From: Miscanthus floridulus | Taxonomy: Eukaryota; Streptophyta; Magnoliopsida; Poales; Poaceae | Direction: 5' to 3' | DNA: 64,000 nt | Assembly (NCBI RefSeq): GCF_019320115.1 | Contig: NC_089584.1 | Coordinates: 57,532,852-57,596,851, forward strand | Shown here: piece by piece, positions 35,657-44,993 of the stretch | Position numbering within the stretch: position 1 is the first letter of the stretch | Layout of the letters: every line of letters starts with the position of its first letter | Made by a program: the position numbers and the translations under genes | Notes under the pieces: generated by a model | The model's input: the letters and a program-made list of their open reading frames with translations, nothing else | What the model was told of the DNA's origin: nothing | Databases searched by the model: none

Positions 35657-36127
35657 TGGGGGGTATGACCCTGGATACCCATGGCAGACCACATGGATTG
35701 CGCCCCTAGGGGTGGCCTAGCCCACAAGACGAAGCCATGCGGAACACGGTGCTGCTCGGCACATCCTGCAAGACACCAGGAAAATATCCTGAAGATACTA
35801 CGAGATCTGTTAGGATACATATGATCCCATGATTCCTATAATCAGTTATTACTTTCTAGTTATCTCCCAGATCTAATCGACTTGTAACCTTGCCTCCCAG
35901 ACTATATAAGGCGAGCAAAGACCCCCTCCAAACGCATGCAATATCATATGATAGTCAATACAATCCAACAGACCATAGGAGTAGGGTATTATATCATGCT
36001 GACGGCCTAAACCTGTCTAACTCATGTGTCTCTGTTGCCTTCTTGTTCTCGATTACATGCTTCTCTGCCAGTCAATCTATCTTCATGGGATACCCCTCGG
36101 AGAACTGCCGATGATATTCTATCGACA
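35657..36127 (+). repeat. 3' LTR of the Tat/RIRE2-like element
   Basis: Length 471 bases, collinear with 2989-3460. TATA-like TATATAA at 35903-35909. Ends ATCGACA; Athila pol coding sequence resumes directly after it. Confidence 0.9.
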
Positions 36128-36298
36128 GTCGTCAACTCGTCAATGCACAACGCGATCACCATTCAAGATAATGACGGTAACACTTTTAAAGTTAATGGTG
36201 AAAGATTTAAAGCTTTCTTACAATCTTCTCATGATATAAATCAAGAAATTGATGAAATAAACCTAGTCTTTTTTGATGAATTCATTGCAAATCTATGA
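36128..36298 (+). pseudogene. Athila-like pol, C-terminal end
   Basis: The frame from 36128 reads VVNSSMHNAITIQDNDG, then NTFKVNGERFKAFLQSS, and stops at TGA 36296-36298. The NTFKVNG block is the conserved end of the Athila integrase region and continues from KWEGPFTIV at 2988. The two halves prove insertion of the Tat-like element into this gene. Confidence 0.85.
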
Positions 36299-38674
36299 AA
36301 ATGCAAATATCTCTAACATGTTCTTTCATTGAACAATGTTACTCACATACACTTCTCATTCACAATCATACACTATGTGAAAATAATACTTTGCTTATGT
36401 CTTATTTAAGAAAATAACATATAAAATTGTCAATTTTGTTTAAAACTTGAGGATAAAAATAGAACACTATAGGGATAGATATTCATACATGTAAGAATGT
36501 CTAGAAGGAAGCATAGTTAGGGCAGCGCTCCTCAGGGGCTAGGCGACCCCTAGGAGCGGGCCCCCTCCTGGCTCCTCTCACGCGCTGTCTGCTAGGATAG
36601 CTTCTTTTGACCAAGTACATTATGATCATGTAGGGTTTAGCACCGAAATATCTTTCCCTCACGCTATACCTAAGCCTATATAAGGGACCCTACAACCTCC
36701 TCCTATTCTACACCAAAGGGCATTCCTTCCCTTTAGCATTGATCCAAAGCATCCTAGTGAGCCATGGACAATAGAGAGCTCACTCTATGCACCGGCTCCA
36801 ACTCCACCTTCAACCTAGGGGAGATTCCACAGCCCATCAACCCAACACCTAAAAACACCTATGTGAGAGAGGAAGCATGCGTTGTTACAATGGCTCCACT
36901 TGCCGTCATGCCTCCACTCCGTAGTGGGGCAAGTGGCAGCACGAGCGTGCGGTCCATGGCTAGGATCACCTCGTTGAAAATAAGATTGTAAACCTACATG
37001 AGGACGTTTGAATCCTCAAAGGACAGCTAGATGATAGCAACATTAGAGCGACAAGCCTTGAGCACTAGTTAAATGTATGCATCTTTAGCTTCAGGCGTAG
37101 TCTGGCCAAGGTGGCAAGAGCGGCACATGTAGAACACGTCCTTGAATAGGCGCATGCTCTATTTTTAAGTGCATGCTATGTTTTCTTAGGCGCATATTCC
37201 AAATCTTAATTCTTTCATTCCAAATTATTTTGTTTTGTTTCCAATCATGTAATGCGCCTACCAGTTTAATGATGAAATAAAGAAATATCTGTCTAGACTT
37301 GTCTCTTGGATCCTTTTTGTTGTCGAATGTGAAATAAAGATAGGTACAAGTGTGGGGGAGGCGCCACAATCACCTCCAACTTTGCACAAATAAACAACAC
37401 ATGCAAAAATCATGGTCTGTGCAACTCTCTCTCGCCTCATTAATAAGAATTCTAAAACTGAATTCAAACAAATTAAAATAAAAAATGATGCTCCATCTCC
37501 ATAATCTTCCTATGATTAAAAGTTTGTATACCTTTTATTCCCTGCTAATATTCTAAAAAAACTTGTGAACACTCATCATAGGGAAACCACTTTATCTAAG
37601 TAATTAATGAATGAGATATAGTAGAATGATATGACACTTACATATTCCTGCAGAGTACTTGGGATTTATTTTACAAAACAAAATTTTAAATAGTATGTTC
37701 CTTGAATGACATACAAATACCTACCAAGGCCATATATGTTAATACATGACAAAAACCTCCCACATATGCCTCTTACTTTGTGTTGAGTTCGGTTGATTTT
37801 TGTGACCCGTGTTGAGAGATGTTTCATGCTATCAAGATCAAAACTCACGTACATGTCACAAATAAACAGTTGTTCCTACACTGGGAATACGCTAAAGCAT
37901 GCTTCCATTACCCACAAATAAATACACCATGCTCTAAAAAAATGATCTCCCTAGCATATTTTTAGAAAAAAGACATGGAAGCTATGCATTGAAAAATATA
38001 TAGGGACACATGAAGGCCCCAAAAGCATTCAAACACTTGAAAGACATGGAGGCTCATATATATGATAGCCATATCTCTAAATAAAAAAACTAGAAAAAGG
38101 AGATCATATAGAAATATATATATATATATGATAGCCATATCTCTAAATAAAAAAACTAGAAAAGGAGATCATATCAAATAGAGGAGTATGATTCCACCAA
38201 AAATTCCACAAACTTGCACTGTTTTGATCAAAGAGTATAATGCTTCTCTCTGGTGAGGTCCAAGATTCGACTTTACAACATATGCAAGGTAAGTGTGTCC
38301 CACAATATTCATCACCACCTAAAGCTCCATATAAGCCTTATAGAAGTAGGATGATCAAAAGGAAGGCAAGAACTTTCAAATATGTCTTGGTAAGGAACCA
38401 CTTACAAATTTGAGTGACCTGAGCAAATCATTCAAGGAACAAAAGTTATCTTTATGTTTTCAAAATCATGCAAAAACCCAAGTTTCTAAGCATGAATAAC
38501 GTAAGGAGATTTGAATCCAAGCTATTCCGTTTTTCAATTACCCAAGACCTTGGAAGTTCACAAGCTATGGTGAAGCTTGGAATAACTTGTATATAGATTT
38601 CAAATCAAGGAGATGAACCCACTTAGTCCTTAAAACTTTACTCGATGACATTTCAAATCAAGTGTGGGGGAGCT
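36299..38674 (+). other. Long 3' region of the Athila-like element, no recognised gene
   Basis: About 2.4 kb of AT-rich sequence separates pol from the 3' LTR, as is usual in Athila elements, which carry a long 3' region sometimes with an env-like ORF. The only notable frame is 36764-36991 (MDNRELTLCTGSNSTFNLGE), which I cannot assign. No env-like signal peptide or transmembrane pattern is visible. The region ends in a purine-rich AAGTGTGGGGGAG, probably the polypurine tract (38660-38672). Confidence 0.6.
38056..38174 (+). repeat. Tandem duplication with (AT)n between copies
   Basis: Two copies of a roughly 52-base unit (about 38056-38109 and 38125-38174) share GATAGCCATATCTCTAAAT and AAAAAAACTAGAAAA, and both end GGAGATCATAT. 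They are separated by a short run of AT dinucleotides. Slippage or a recent local duplication would explain it. Confidence 0.85.
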
Positions 38675-39921
38675 TGTTGGCGATGCTTAACTTATAATCC
38701 TACCGCCAACATTTAAACAAAAATAAGCAAATGTAAACACCAAAACTTAGAATTAGGGGTTTTTACTCACACTTTCCATGAGTTTTGGAACAAGCATGTT
38801 TTGCAGGTCACAAACATAAAATGCATAGAGAAATTCATCGAAAGGCACGTTCTAACGCTGAATTGCGCAAAGGAACGACAAAGGCGCCTACCAACTCAAC
38901 TCAAATGGAGCAAAGCACCACCGGGAAGCGATCTAGGTCCAGCCCAAAGCACGCCACGTGAAGGTGGTGGCCATAGGCGATGGTCAAGGGGCGGCCGACC
39001 CCCTCTGGGTGCCTCCTTGCCTCTCCTTGCTCTGGCGGTGGCATGCCACCATGCTAAGGTGGTGCAACCCTGACCTCGCGCCAAGAATAGCTTTAAGCAC
39101 CGCCATCCTCCTTGTATAAATAGAGGGGTAGGGCTCCCCTCTACAACAAACAACAAAGAGAGCAAAGAAGAGAGGGAGTGTCTCATTTTTACTTAGCTTC
39201 AGCTAAAATAAGAGTGGAGTGAGTGAGGAAAGAGTTGGAGAAGTGCCAGAGTTGTCGACAACCTGTCCTAGTGTACTCGTTACACTGAGCGAAAGCGTGT
39301 CGGAGCTAGCACTCCTTCGCTTGTACATCTACGAGCGTCTTACTACTTGGAGTAAGAAGTTCACATTTAACTTCTGCATTGATATACTAAGAAAGCTATC
39401 TTTGCCCATTATAAACTTGTGGGTTCATCATCCATCCTTTTGGCGGTTGCTCTAGTAGAAGGGCCCTAATAGAGACGGATAACCCTTACATGCATGCTAG
39501 AGTAATAGTCAATAGTGTAGACGTGGTGTCTAGGCTAGAAGCTATCTTTGTTTACCTTGTTCCCCACAATTGAGGGCTAGGCAGCAGGTGGTGACAACCC
39601 TGTCTGTCCCTCATATTCCCCCATGTTTGGGTTTGACGTACGCTACAAGCCGGTATCGCTTTGCTTGGTAGACCAGGTGCGCTCCTATGCCCAAAGCAAG
39701 TCTATAGTGCCAAAGTTATCTTTGCTTAAGATATCTATCCTTAGAAAAACCTCACTACCCAAGCTACCTCTCTCTTGTTTTCTTTAGGTGAACTAGCTAA
39801 AGAGACTTACACATCCGTTTCTTTGGTAAAATACGATACCCTGAATATCTCCGGGTGAAGTGCTACAATAGTGTATCCGTGCGCTTGCAGATTCCTTTGC
39901 TTACGCTAAGAAACACCAACA
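38675..39921 (+). repeat. 3' LTR of the Athila-like element (about 1.25 kb)
   Basis: The LTR begins TGTTGGCGATGC after a purine-rich tract and ends CACCAACA, giving inverted ends TGTTGG/CCAACA. A TATA box-like TATAAATA lies at 39115-39122. The 5' LTR is outside the window, so ends are inferred from terminal motifs and from the tract. The first 5 bases after it (ATGAC) would be the right target duplication. Confidence 0.75.
39115..39122 (+). promoter_or_regulatory. TATA box of the Athila-like LTR
   Basis: TATAAATA within CTTGTATAAATAGAGGGG lies about 440 bases into the LTR. It is followed by a CT/AAC-rich stretch typical of a transcription start region. Activity is inference. Confidence 0.55.
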
Positions 39922-39926
39922 ATGAC

Positions 39927-41981
39927 ATTACATGAAGTATAAATGAAAGAGATGGGGCGCAACATGAGAGGGACTCATGTGGTTCAACTCTTGTGAATGC
40001 GAAGTGCAACATATAAACATAATGCTTGATGAGTACAATGCATAAAGTAAATGGTATGAGATGATATGTATTGATGTTACCTGATTAGAGTCTAACCATA
40101 TATGTTATGTGTAGGTTGCATAGGGTACATGTGTTGTCGAACTAGGTTGACGGATACTCCGCCATTGGCAACGTACAGTCCAGTAGTGATGGTACTTAGT
40201 GGATTTCATGTTGTTGGATCTCACAGATCATCCGACATTGGTCGCGGACACTGTCAAATCCAGACAGGGTCTAGCTATCCTTGGGTTTCAATCTTATCAA
40301 TTAGTGGACCCTCCATGGAGAATCACGGACACTCCAGTGAACTATAAAGACTTAGCATCTCTTGGTGGTCAAGTTGATATATGATTGACAGACACTTTGT
40401 GCTAGGTGACGGATGCTCCGTCAATAAATAGGTGCTCTCGGGTTCTCTAGAAATAATCTCACTGATGCTCCGCCAAGGATGGCAGACTCTCCGTCAGTTA
40501 TTCAGTGTTTGGTTTTAAGTGTGTGAGGTATAAAGGACATGTCATAGGCATAATTGAGATGAGATGATGCACACAAATATGTCTCCCAGATAGCACATGC
40601 TTAAAGAAGGCTAACAAAATAAGTTTCATGATTTTTGGACATCTAGAGACTAAGTTATGCATTTTATAAATTAAAATGCATTATTTTAAGTCAAAATTAA
40701 AATATATTTTTGGTGTCAAATTTATGTTTAGATGATAGGTAATATTCTAAGTAACATAACAAAACTTGTTTCACAATTTTTGAGGTTTAAATGAATTTTC
40801 TATGGATTTTACAAGGTTGCATTATGCTGCTATGAATCAGCAGATAGTCCGCGCAGTTGGGTGGATAGTCCGCTAGGGACGAACGTAGGCGTGTGGAGCG
40901 TTCCGCTGGGACGAACACTAGCACTGACGGACATTCCGTGAAAATGACGGATAGTTCGGTAAACGAAGAATAACATGGGTGCAAAATGTCGAAGATGATT
41001 CCTTGGGCATCTGGACTCCAAATCAAGTGCGGTTTATTTCTATGGCTTTCTAGGTTTGTGAGGAAGCGTCTCAAAGTGCTAGATGTGTCATGCATGGCCT
41101 GTGGTGAGCTCGAGCTTATCCATGGTGATGGGTGCCATGGATAGACCTAGAGCTGAATGGGATTGATGGTAGGGATGGGGAGGATGAAGATGGGTCTTTG
41201 GGGGAGTCTCACCATGCCATGCCTTGGGGACGCTCCATGTGCAGCAGCTCACCTTGGAACGACCCGGGGAAGAAGATTGAGCTTCGGGCACCTCTATGGC
41301 TTGAGGTTGAAGATAACCTTGGGGAAGCCGTCTTGTTCTATTCCAGCGAGGATGGGGGCGTGGGGGAGGTGCCGTAGCGTGTCAGCAGCCTCCTCTTCTT
41401 TCTCTTCCTGTTCCTCTTCCTCCTCTCCTTCTCTTCTTTCTCTCCTTTATTCTCCTCCCTTTCTCTTCTTCTCCTGCTCTGTATGCTGAACTTGAGTGTG
41501 TGAGAATAAGCGAGGGAGAGAGGTGAGGTAGCTACTGGAGAGGATGTATATATGTGTATGAGTGAGTATGATATGTGGGCTCAGAGTGGATGAGGGAGAG
41601 ATAGCACATCATCTGCATGTTATAGCTGTCGACATGTTTTGAGAGACAGTCCGTCAGAAGTGGTGGACAGTCTGCTAATGCTCGACCGTGCTTGACAGAC
41701 TGACTGACTGTGCAAGGTTTCTAACGGACGCTCCGCTGTTCTCTAGCGGACACTCCGCTAATGCACGAGTTGGTAAAAATTATTCTAAGTCTGTGAGATG
41801 TCTTGACAGATGGTCCAGTGGTAATGATGGATGATCCGCCAAAATAGGCGGTGCTCGATTTTGGTTAGCCTAAGCACAAGTTTAGAAGTAACATGCAAGA
41901 TTTTTTGATTATTGAAAATTTTAGATGCATTTTATTCTCAAGGTGCTTGCAAAAAATTATAACGACTTTTGGGTCGTTACA
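39927..41981 (+). mobile_element. Partial long LTR with repeated CGGA-N3-TCCG palindromes
   Basis: There is no coding frame of note. The region ends in GGGTCGTTACA, the right end expected of LTRs that begin TGTAACGACC, and it contains many degenerate copies of a CGGA-N3-TCCG palindrome. Such motifs are common in LTRs of maize-type gypsy elements. Its left part is not in the window; the likeliest reading is that the Athila-like element inserted into it. A pyrimidine-rich tract lies at 41379-41480. Confidence 0.55.
41379..41480 (+). repeat. Pyrimidine-rich (CT) tract
   Basis: A nearly pure C/T stretch dominated by CTTCT, CCTCCT and CTCTT words. On the minus strand it would be a GA-rich tract. 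Confidence 0.8.
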
Positions 41982-42520
41982 GACCAAACTGAACCATTAG
42001 GGTTCTCAGCATATTTGTCACCAAACTAGATTGACATAAAATGAAAATCGAACCTTATTTAACTTAAACTCATAGCAATAGAGAGGACAGGGAGACGCGG
42101 AGGGAGGGAGGCGCGACAGAGAAAGGTATGGAGAAGCGGAGTTGGCCGGGGCTCGCGGGGGCTGCAGCGGCGGAGGCAACAGCGTAGGGCGGTGTCGTGG
42201 CGGGCGTGCGACGGGAGCGGGTTTTCTTTGGGCCTCTCCGTAGCTGCCTGGGGGTTGGTGGGACGAGGATGTCCTAGAAGCTTCGTGGCTATGGTCATCT
42301 GGTGGCCGTCGATGCAAAAGCGCAAGGCGAGAAAAAGAAGGTGCCGTGGTGCAACGTGGGAACAAAAAATGTTGTATATAAACCAGGGTAACGGTAGATT
42401 ACAAACTTTTGTAATGGACACGTGGAAAAACTTCTTTGCCAGCGACTACAGTGTGCGGATCTGAACATGGTGTTTGATCCAGAGACTAAAGCTTAGAAAG
42501 TGTCACATTGGTGTCATATC
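41982..42520. other. Intergenic DNA upstream of the MITE pair
   Basis: It contains a GC-rich patch (about 42080-42360) with open frames on both strands, none of which I recognise. A promoter or first-exon remnant is possible, but nothing supports a gene. Confidence 0.4.
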
Positions 42521-42769
42521 GGGTGTTTGATACTAATCATTAAACTAATTACAGAAGCTGTTACTAATTCATGAGACGAATCTATTAAGACTAATTAATC
42601 TATCATTAGCATATGCTTATTGTAGCACGACATTATCAAGTTATGGACTAATTAAACTTAATAGATTTGTCTCATAAATTAGTTTTAAACTGTACAATTA
42701 ATTTTATAATTAGTCTATATTTAATACTGTAAATTAGTCTAAAACATCTGATGTGATAGCCGAACACCC
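42521..42769. mobile_element. MITE-like palindromic element 1
   Basis: The ends are inverted repeats GGGTGTTTG / CGAACACCC. The interior is nearly palindromic: GAGACGAATCTATTAAG in the left arm pairs with CTTAATAGATTTGTCTC in the right. There is no ORF. Sequences of this kind (forms of GATTCGTCTC and AATATAGACTAATTA) are very common short elements in grass genomes. No clear target duplication was seen, so the superfamily is left open. Confidence 0.75.
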
Positions 42770-42776
42770 AAGTAAA

Positions 42777-43046
42777 GGTGTTTGGTTGCCCCTTCTAAAT
42801 TTTAGTCGCTGTCCTATCGAATATTTGGACATATGCATGGAGTATTAAATATAGACTAATTACGAAACTAATTACATAGTTTGCGACTAATTTACGAGAT
42901 GAATCTTTTAAGCCTAATTAGTTCATGATTTGACAATATTTTGCTACAGTAAACATGTGCTGATGACAGATTAATTAAGCTTAAAAAATTCATCTCATAA
43001 AATACAACGGATTATATAATTTATTTTTTTATTAATATCCGAACAC
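42777..43046. mobile_element. MITE-like palindromic element 2, related to element 1
   Basis: Ends GTGTTTGG / CCGAACAC. It shares with the reverse complement of element 1 the blocks AGTATTAAATATAGACTAATTA and ACGAGATGAATCTTTTAAG (diverged). It lies 7 bases from element 1 and about 130 bases upstream of the cyclin-T start codon, so it may lie in the promoter or 5' UTR. Confidence 0.7.
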
Positions 43047-43176
43047 TTTATGCAATAATCTCCGGACACGCCTACTAGATACCTTGGAAAAAAAAAACGT
43101 GACCTTCACGCCTGGTTCTCCACACGCCCTCTTCTCCTCGGATCCTCCACCGTAGTCTCCCGGCGACGCCGCCGCC

Positions 43177-44993
43177 ATGTCTTCCCAGTCTTCTGGAGGA
43201 GGTCCGGCGATCCATCATCCCCGCCCCAATTACTACCCGTACACCTTTCAGCATGACCCTCCTCTCCACTCCAGTTCCCGCCGTCGCCGCCGCGACGATG
43301 ACGACCCCTATGAACCCTATCTGCCTCTGCCCCACGCGCACTCCTACGGAGCCACCGCCGTCGTCACCGGCACCGTTCCCTGCCATGTCCCCCGGAATCC
43401 ACTCGTGCTCTCACACCTCCAAGAGTGCCTCTTTCCGCCTCTCCCTCAACCTCACCCGGCCGCGGGTCCACCACCGACGAAGCGGGCCCGCCGGGCGCCA
43501 GATACTCGGTGGGATCCGCCGCCGCCAACGCTGCAGCCGGCACTTGTCCCGGTGGCGCCAGAGAGGCCTCGGGATGTAGGAGCTTCCGCCGGGGCGTTGC
43601 TTTCGCGGGACGAGATCGAGAGGCGGTCTCCATCAAGGAGGGACGGGATCGATTCCGCGCTTGAGGCCAGGCTGCGTGCGTCCTACTGCGCATACCTGCG
43701 CTGCCTCGGCATCCGGCTCGGGCTGTAAGTTCTCTCTATCTTTTAATTGGTTTTGGTGATTTTCGGGCTGTAAGTTCTCTGTACCGTTTAATCGGTTTTG
43801 GTGATTTGTTTATTGAACTGTTTTCTTGCCAATCTTGTTGCTTATGTTTGGTGCAGGCCGCAGACAACAATTGCGACGGCTGTGGTGTTCTGCCATCGGT
43901 TCTTCTTCCACAGATCTCACGCCTACCATGATAGATTTGTTAGTTGTCTAGTCTTCTACAAGAATTTGCTAGCTGTGCAACTTAATAATTCTGTTAGGTG
44001 GCCATCAGATCAATTTATTTCAACTCAGATGAATAAGTTGAAACTGTATCTAGATACCATCAAAAGCACATTCATTCATTTATTTAAATTTGCAACTTAG
44101 TGGCTTGAAGGTGTAGATTGGAAGACCCCAAAATTTGTTCTTTTTAATATATATACAAGCTGCAACACTGTTTATTCTGAAATGTCTAGCACACCCCACC
44201 ACATGATGACATAATCTGAGTATACTCAACTTCATATAGCCTTGATGGATATATTTTCTTGGTCATGGTGCTAACCCAGCACTGTTTCATGTTCATGTGG
44301 ATCTTGTAACTTGGCACATGAAGGCTTTTGTAGTGTATGCCTTTCTGGCTAATGTCCCATAAATTATTTACTGTTCTCTTAAAGATACTGTTGTCGAATG
44401 AGCATTTGATTTGATTTGACTTGCTCTTCATTATAACCATAATATAAAGTATCTTTGCAATGTTGATTTCTGCTGTTATACGCTTATCTGCGTAATATGT
44501 TGAGTCTGATTTTGTTGTTTTCATGATGACCAAAGTTTCTTTAAACTTCGCAGTTGGTTGCGACCGCAGCCTTGTTCCTGGCAGCAAAGTCAGAAGAAAC
44601 AGCATGCCTTTTGAATACTGTTCTTAGGGCTTCATGTGAGATTTCTCAAAATCAAGAATTTAATCTGCTTCCTTACATACTACGTGGTGTAAGTATACTT
44701 TATTGATGTACTTCAGTGTTGTGTTTAGTGTGTTCTTTTGTTCTAAACTATACAGTCATGAGCTATATAAGGAACTGCCATTTGCTAATAGTTTGCATCT
44801 TTCTCTTTCTTCAGCAGGACTGGTTTGAACAGTACAGAGAGAGTGTAATACAGACAGAGCAAATGATACTTACAACACTTGATTTTGAACTTGAAGTAGC
44901 CCACCCATATGCTGCCCTATCCTCTGCTTTGGGCAAACTGGGACTCTCCCATACTGTTCTATTTAATGTGGCTTGGAATCTGATCAATGAAGG
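43177..44993 (+). CDS. Cyclin-T (CYCT1-type) gene, exons 1-4; rest outside window
   Basis: Cyclin T is the partner of CDK9/CDKC in the P-TEFb kinase, which phosphorylates the RNA polymerase II C-terminal domain in the nucleus. Exons read 43177-43724, 43857-43938, 44554-44688 and 44815-44993, all with GT...AG introns and matching phases, giving 314 codons plus two bases. The N-terminus is poorly conserved and proline-rich. The cyclin box starts at LLSRDEIERRSPSRRDGID and continues with LRASYCAYLRCLG, PQTTIATAVVFCHRFFFHRS, LVATAALFLAAKSEETA, DWFEQYRESVIQTEQMILTT and HPYAALSSALGKLGLSHTVL. The start ATG has a good context (GCCGCCATG). The exon 4 acceptor could be 44814 or 44817 (one glutamine more or less). 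No later exon is recognisable up to 64000. The frame is clean, so the gene may be functional; truncation cannot be excluded. Confidence 0.9.
43719..43808 (+). repeat. 45-bp tandem duplication spanning the exon 1 splice donor
   Basis: Units 43719-43763 and 43764-43808 both begin CGGGCTGTAAGTTCTCT and differ at about five positions. Each contains the donor GGCT|GTAAGT, at 43725 and 43770. Use of the second donor would retain 45 bases, beginning with an in-frame TAA. Confidence 0.92.
43725..43856 (+). other. Cyclin-T intron 1
   Basis: GTAAGT donor and TTGGTGCAG acceptor; 132 bases, phase 2. It joins CT to G to restore a leucine codon ahead of PQTTIATA. Confidence 0.88.
43939..44553 (+). other. 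Cyclin-T intron 2
   Basis: Donor GTTAGT after CATGATAGATTT and acceptor AACTTCGCAG before TTGGTTGCG; 615 bases, phase 0. I see no gene or repeat in it. Confidence 0.85.

Larger units (their letters stand above)
2989..36127 (+). mobile_element. Tat/RIRE2-like Ty3/gypsy retrotransposon, with nested elements inside
   Basis: The element is bounded by two direct LTR copies (2989-3460 and 35657-36127), both starting with TGGGGGGTATGACC and ending in TATCGATA or TATCGACA. Its own sequence is 3461-6752 (gag, protease, RT) plus 28473-35656 (RNase H, archaeal-like RNase H, integrase, antisense gene, 3' spacer). The rest is a Tekay-like insertion with a rearrangement. Dual RNase H and an antisense ORF in the 3' region are known traits of the Tat lineage. 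The two LTRs differ at roughly one base in eight to ten by eye, so the insertion is old. Flanks GTTGT and GTCGT are a possible decayed target duplication. Confidence 0.85.

Noticed and set aside
36764..36991. Small gene with a clean ATG (MDNRELTLCTGSNSTFNLGE)
   Set aside because: It lies in the 3' region of the Athila-like element, is short, and matches nothing I recognise; it is mentioned there but not called as a gene.
38106..38126. AT-rich origin or regulatory element
   Set aside because: It is a short (AT)n run between two copies of a local duplication; nothing else supports a function.
42018..42421. Minus-strand proline/arginine-rich frames as a small gene
   Set aside because: Low-complexity GC-rich patch, open in several frames, no motif or gene structure.
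43798..44100. Independent plus-strand ORF beginning MVICLLNCFLANL
   Set aside because: It is cyclin-T intron 1, exon 2 and the start of intron 2 read through; only the PQTTIATAVVFCHRFF part is exon.
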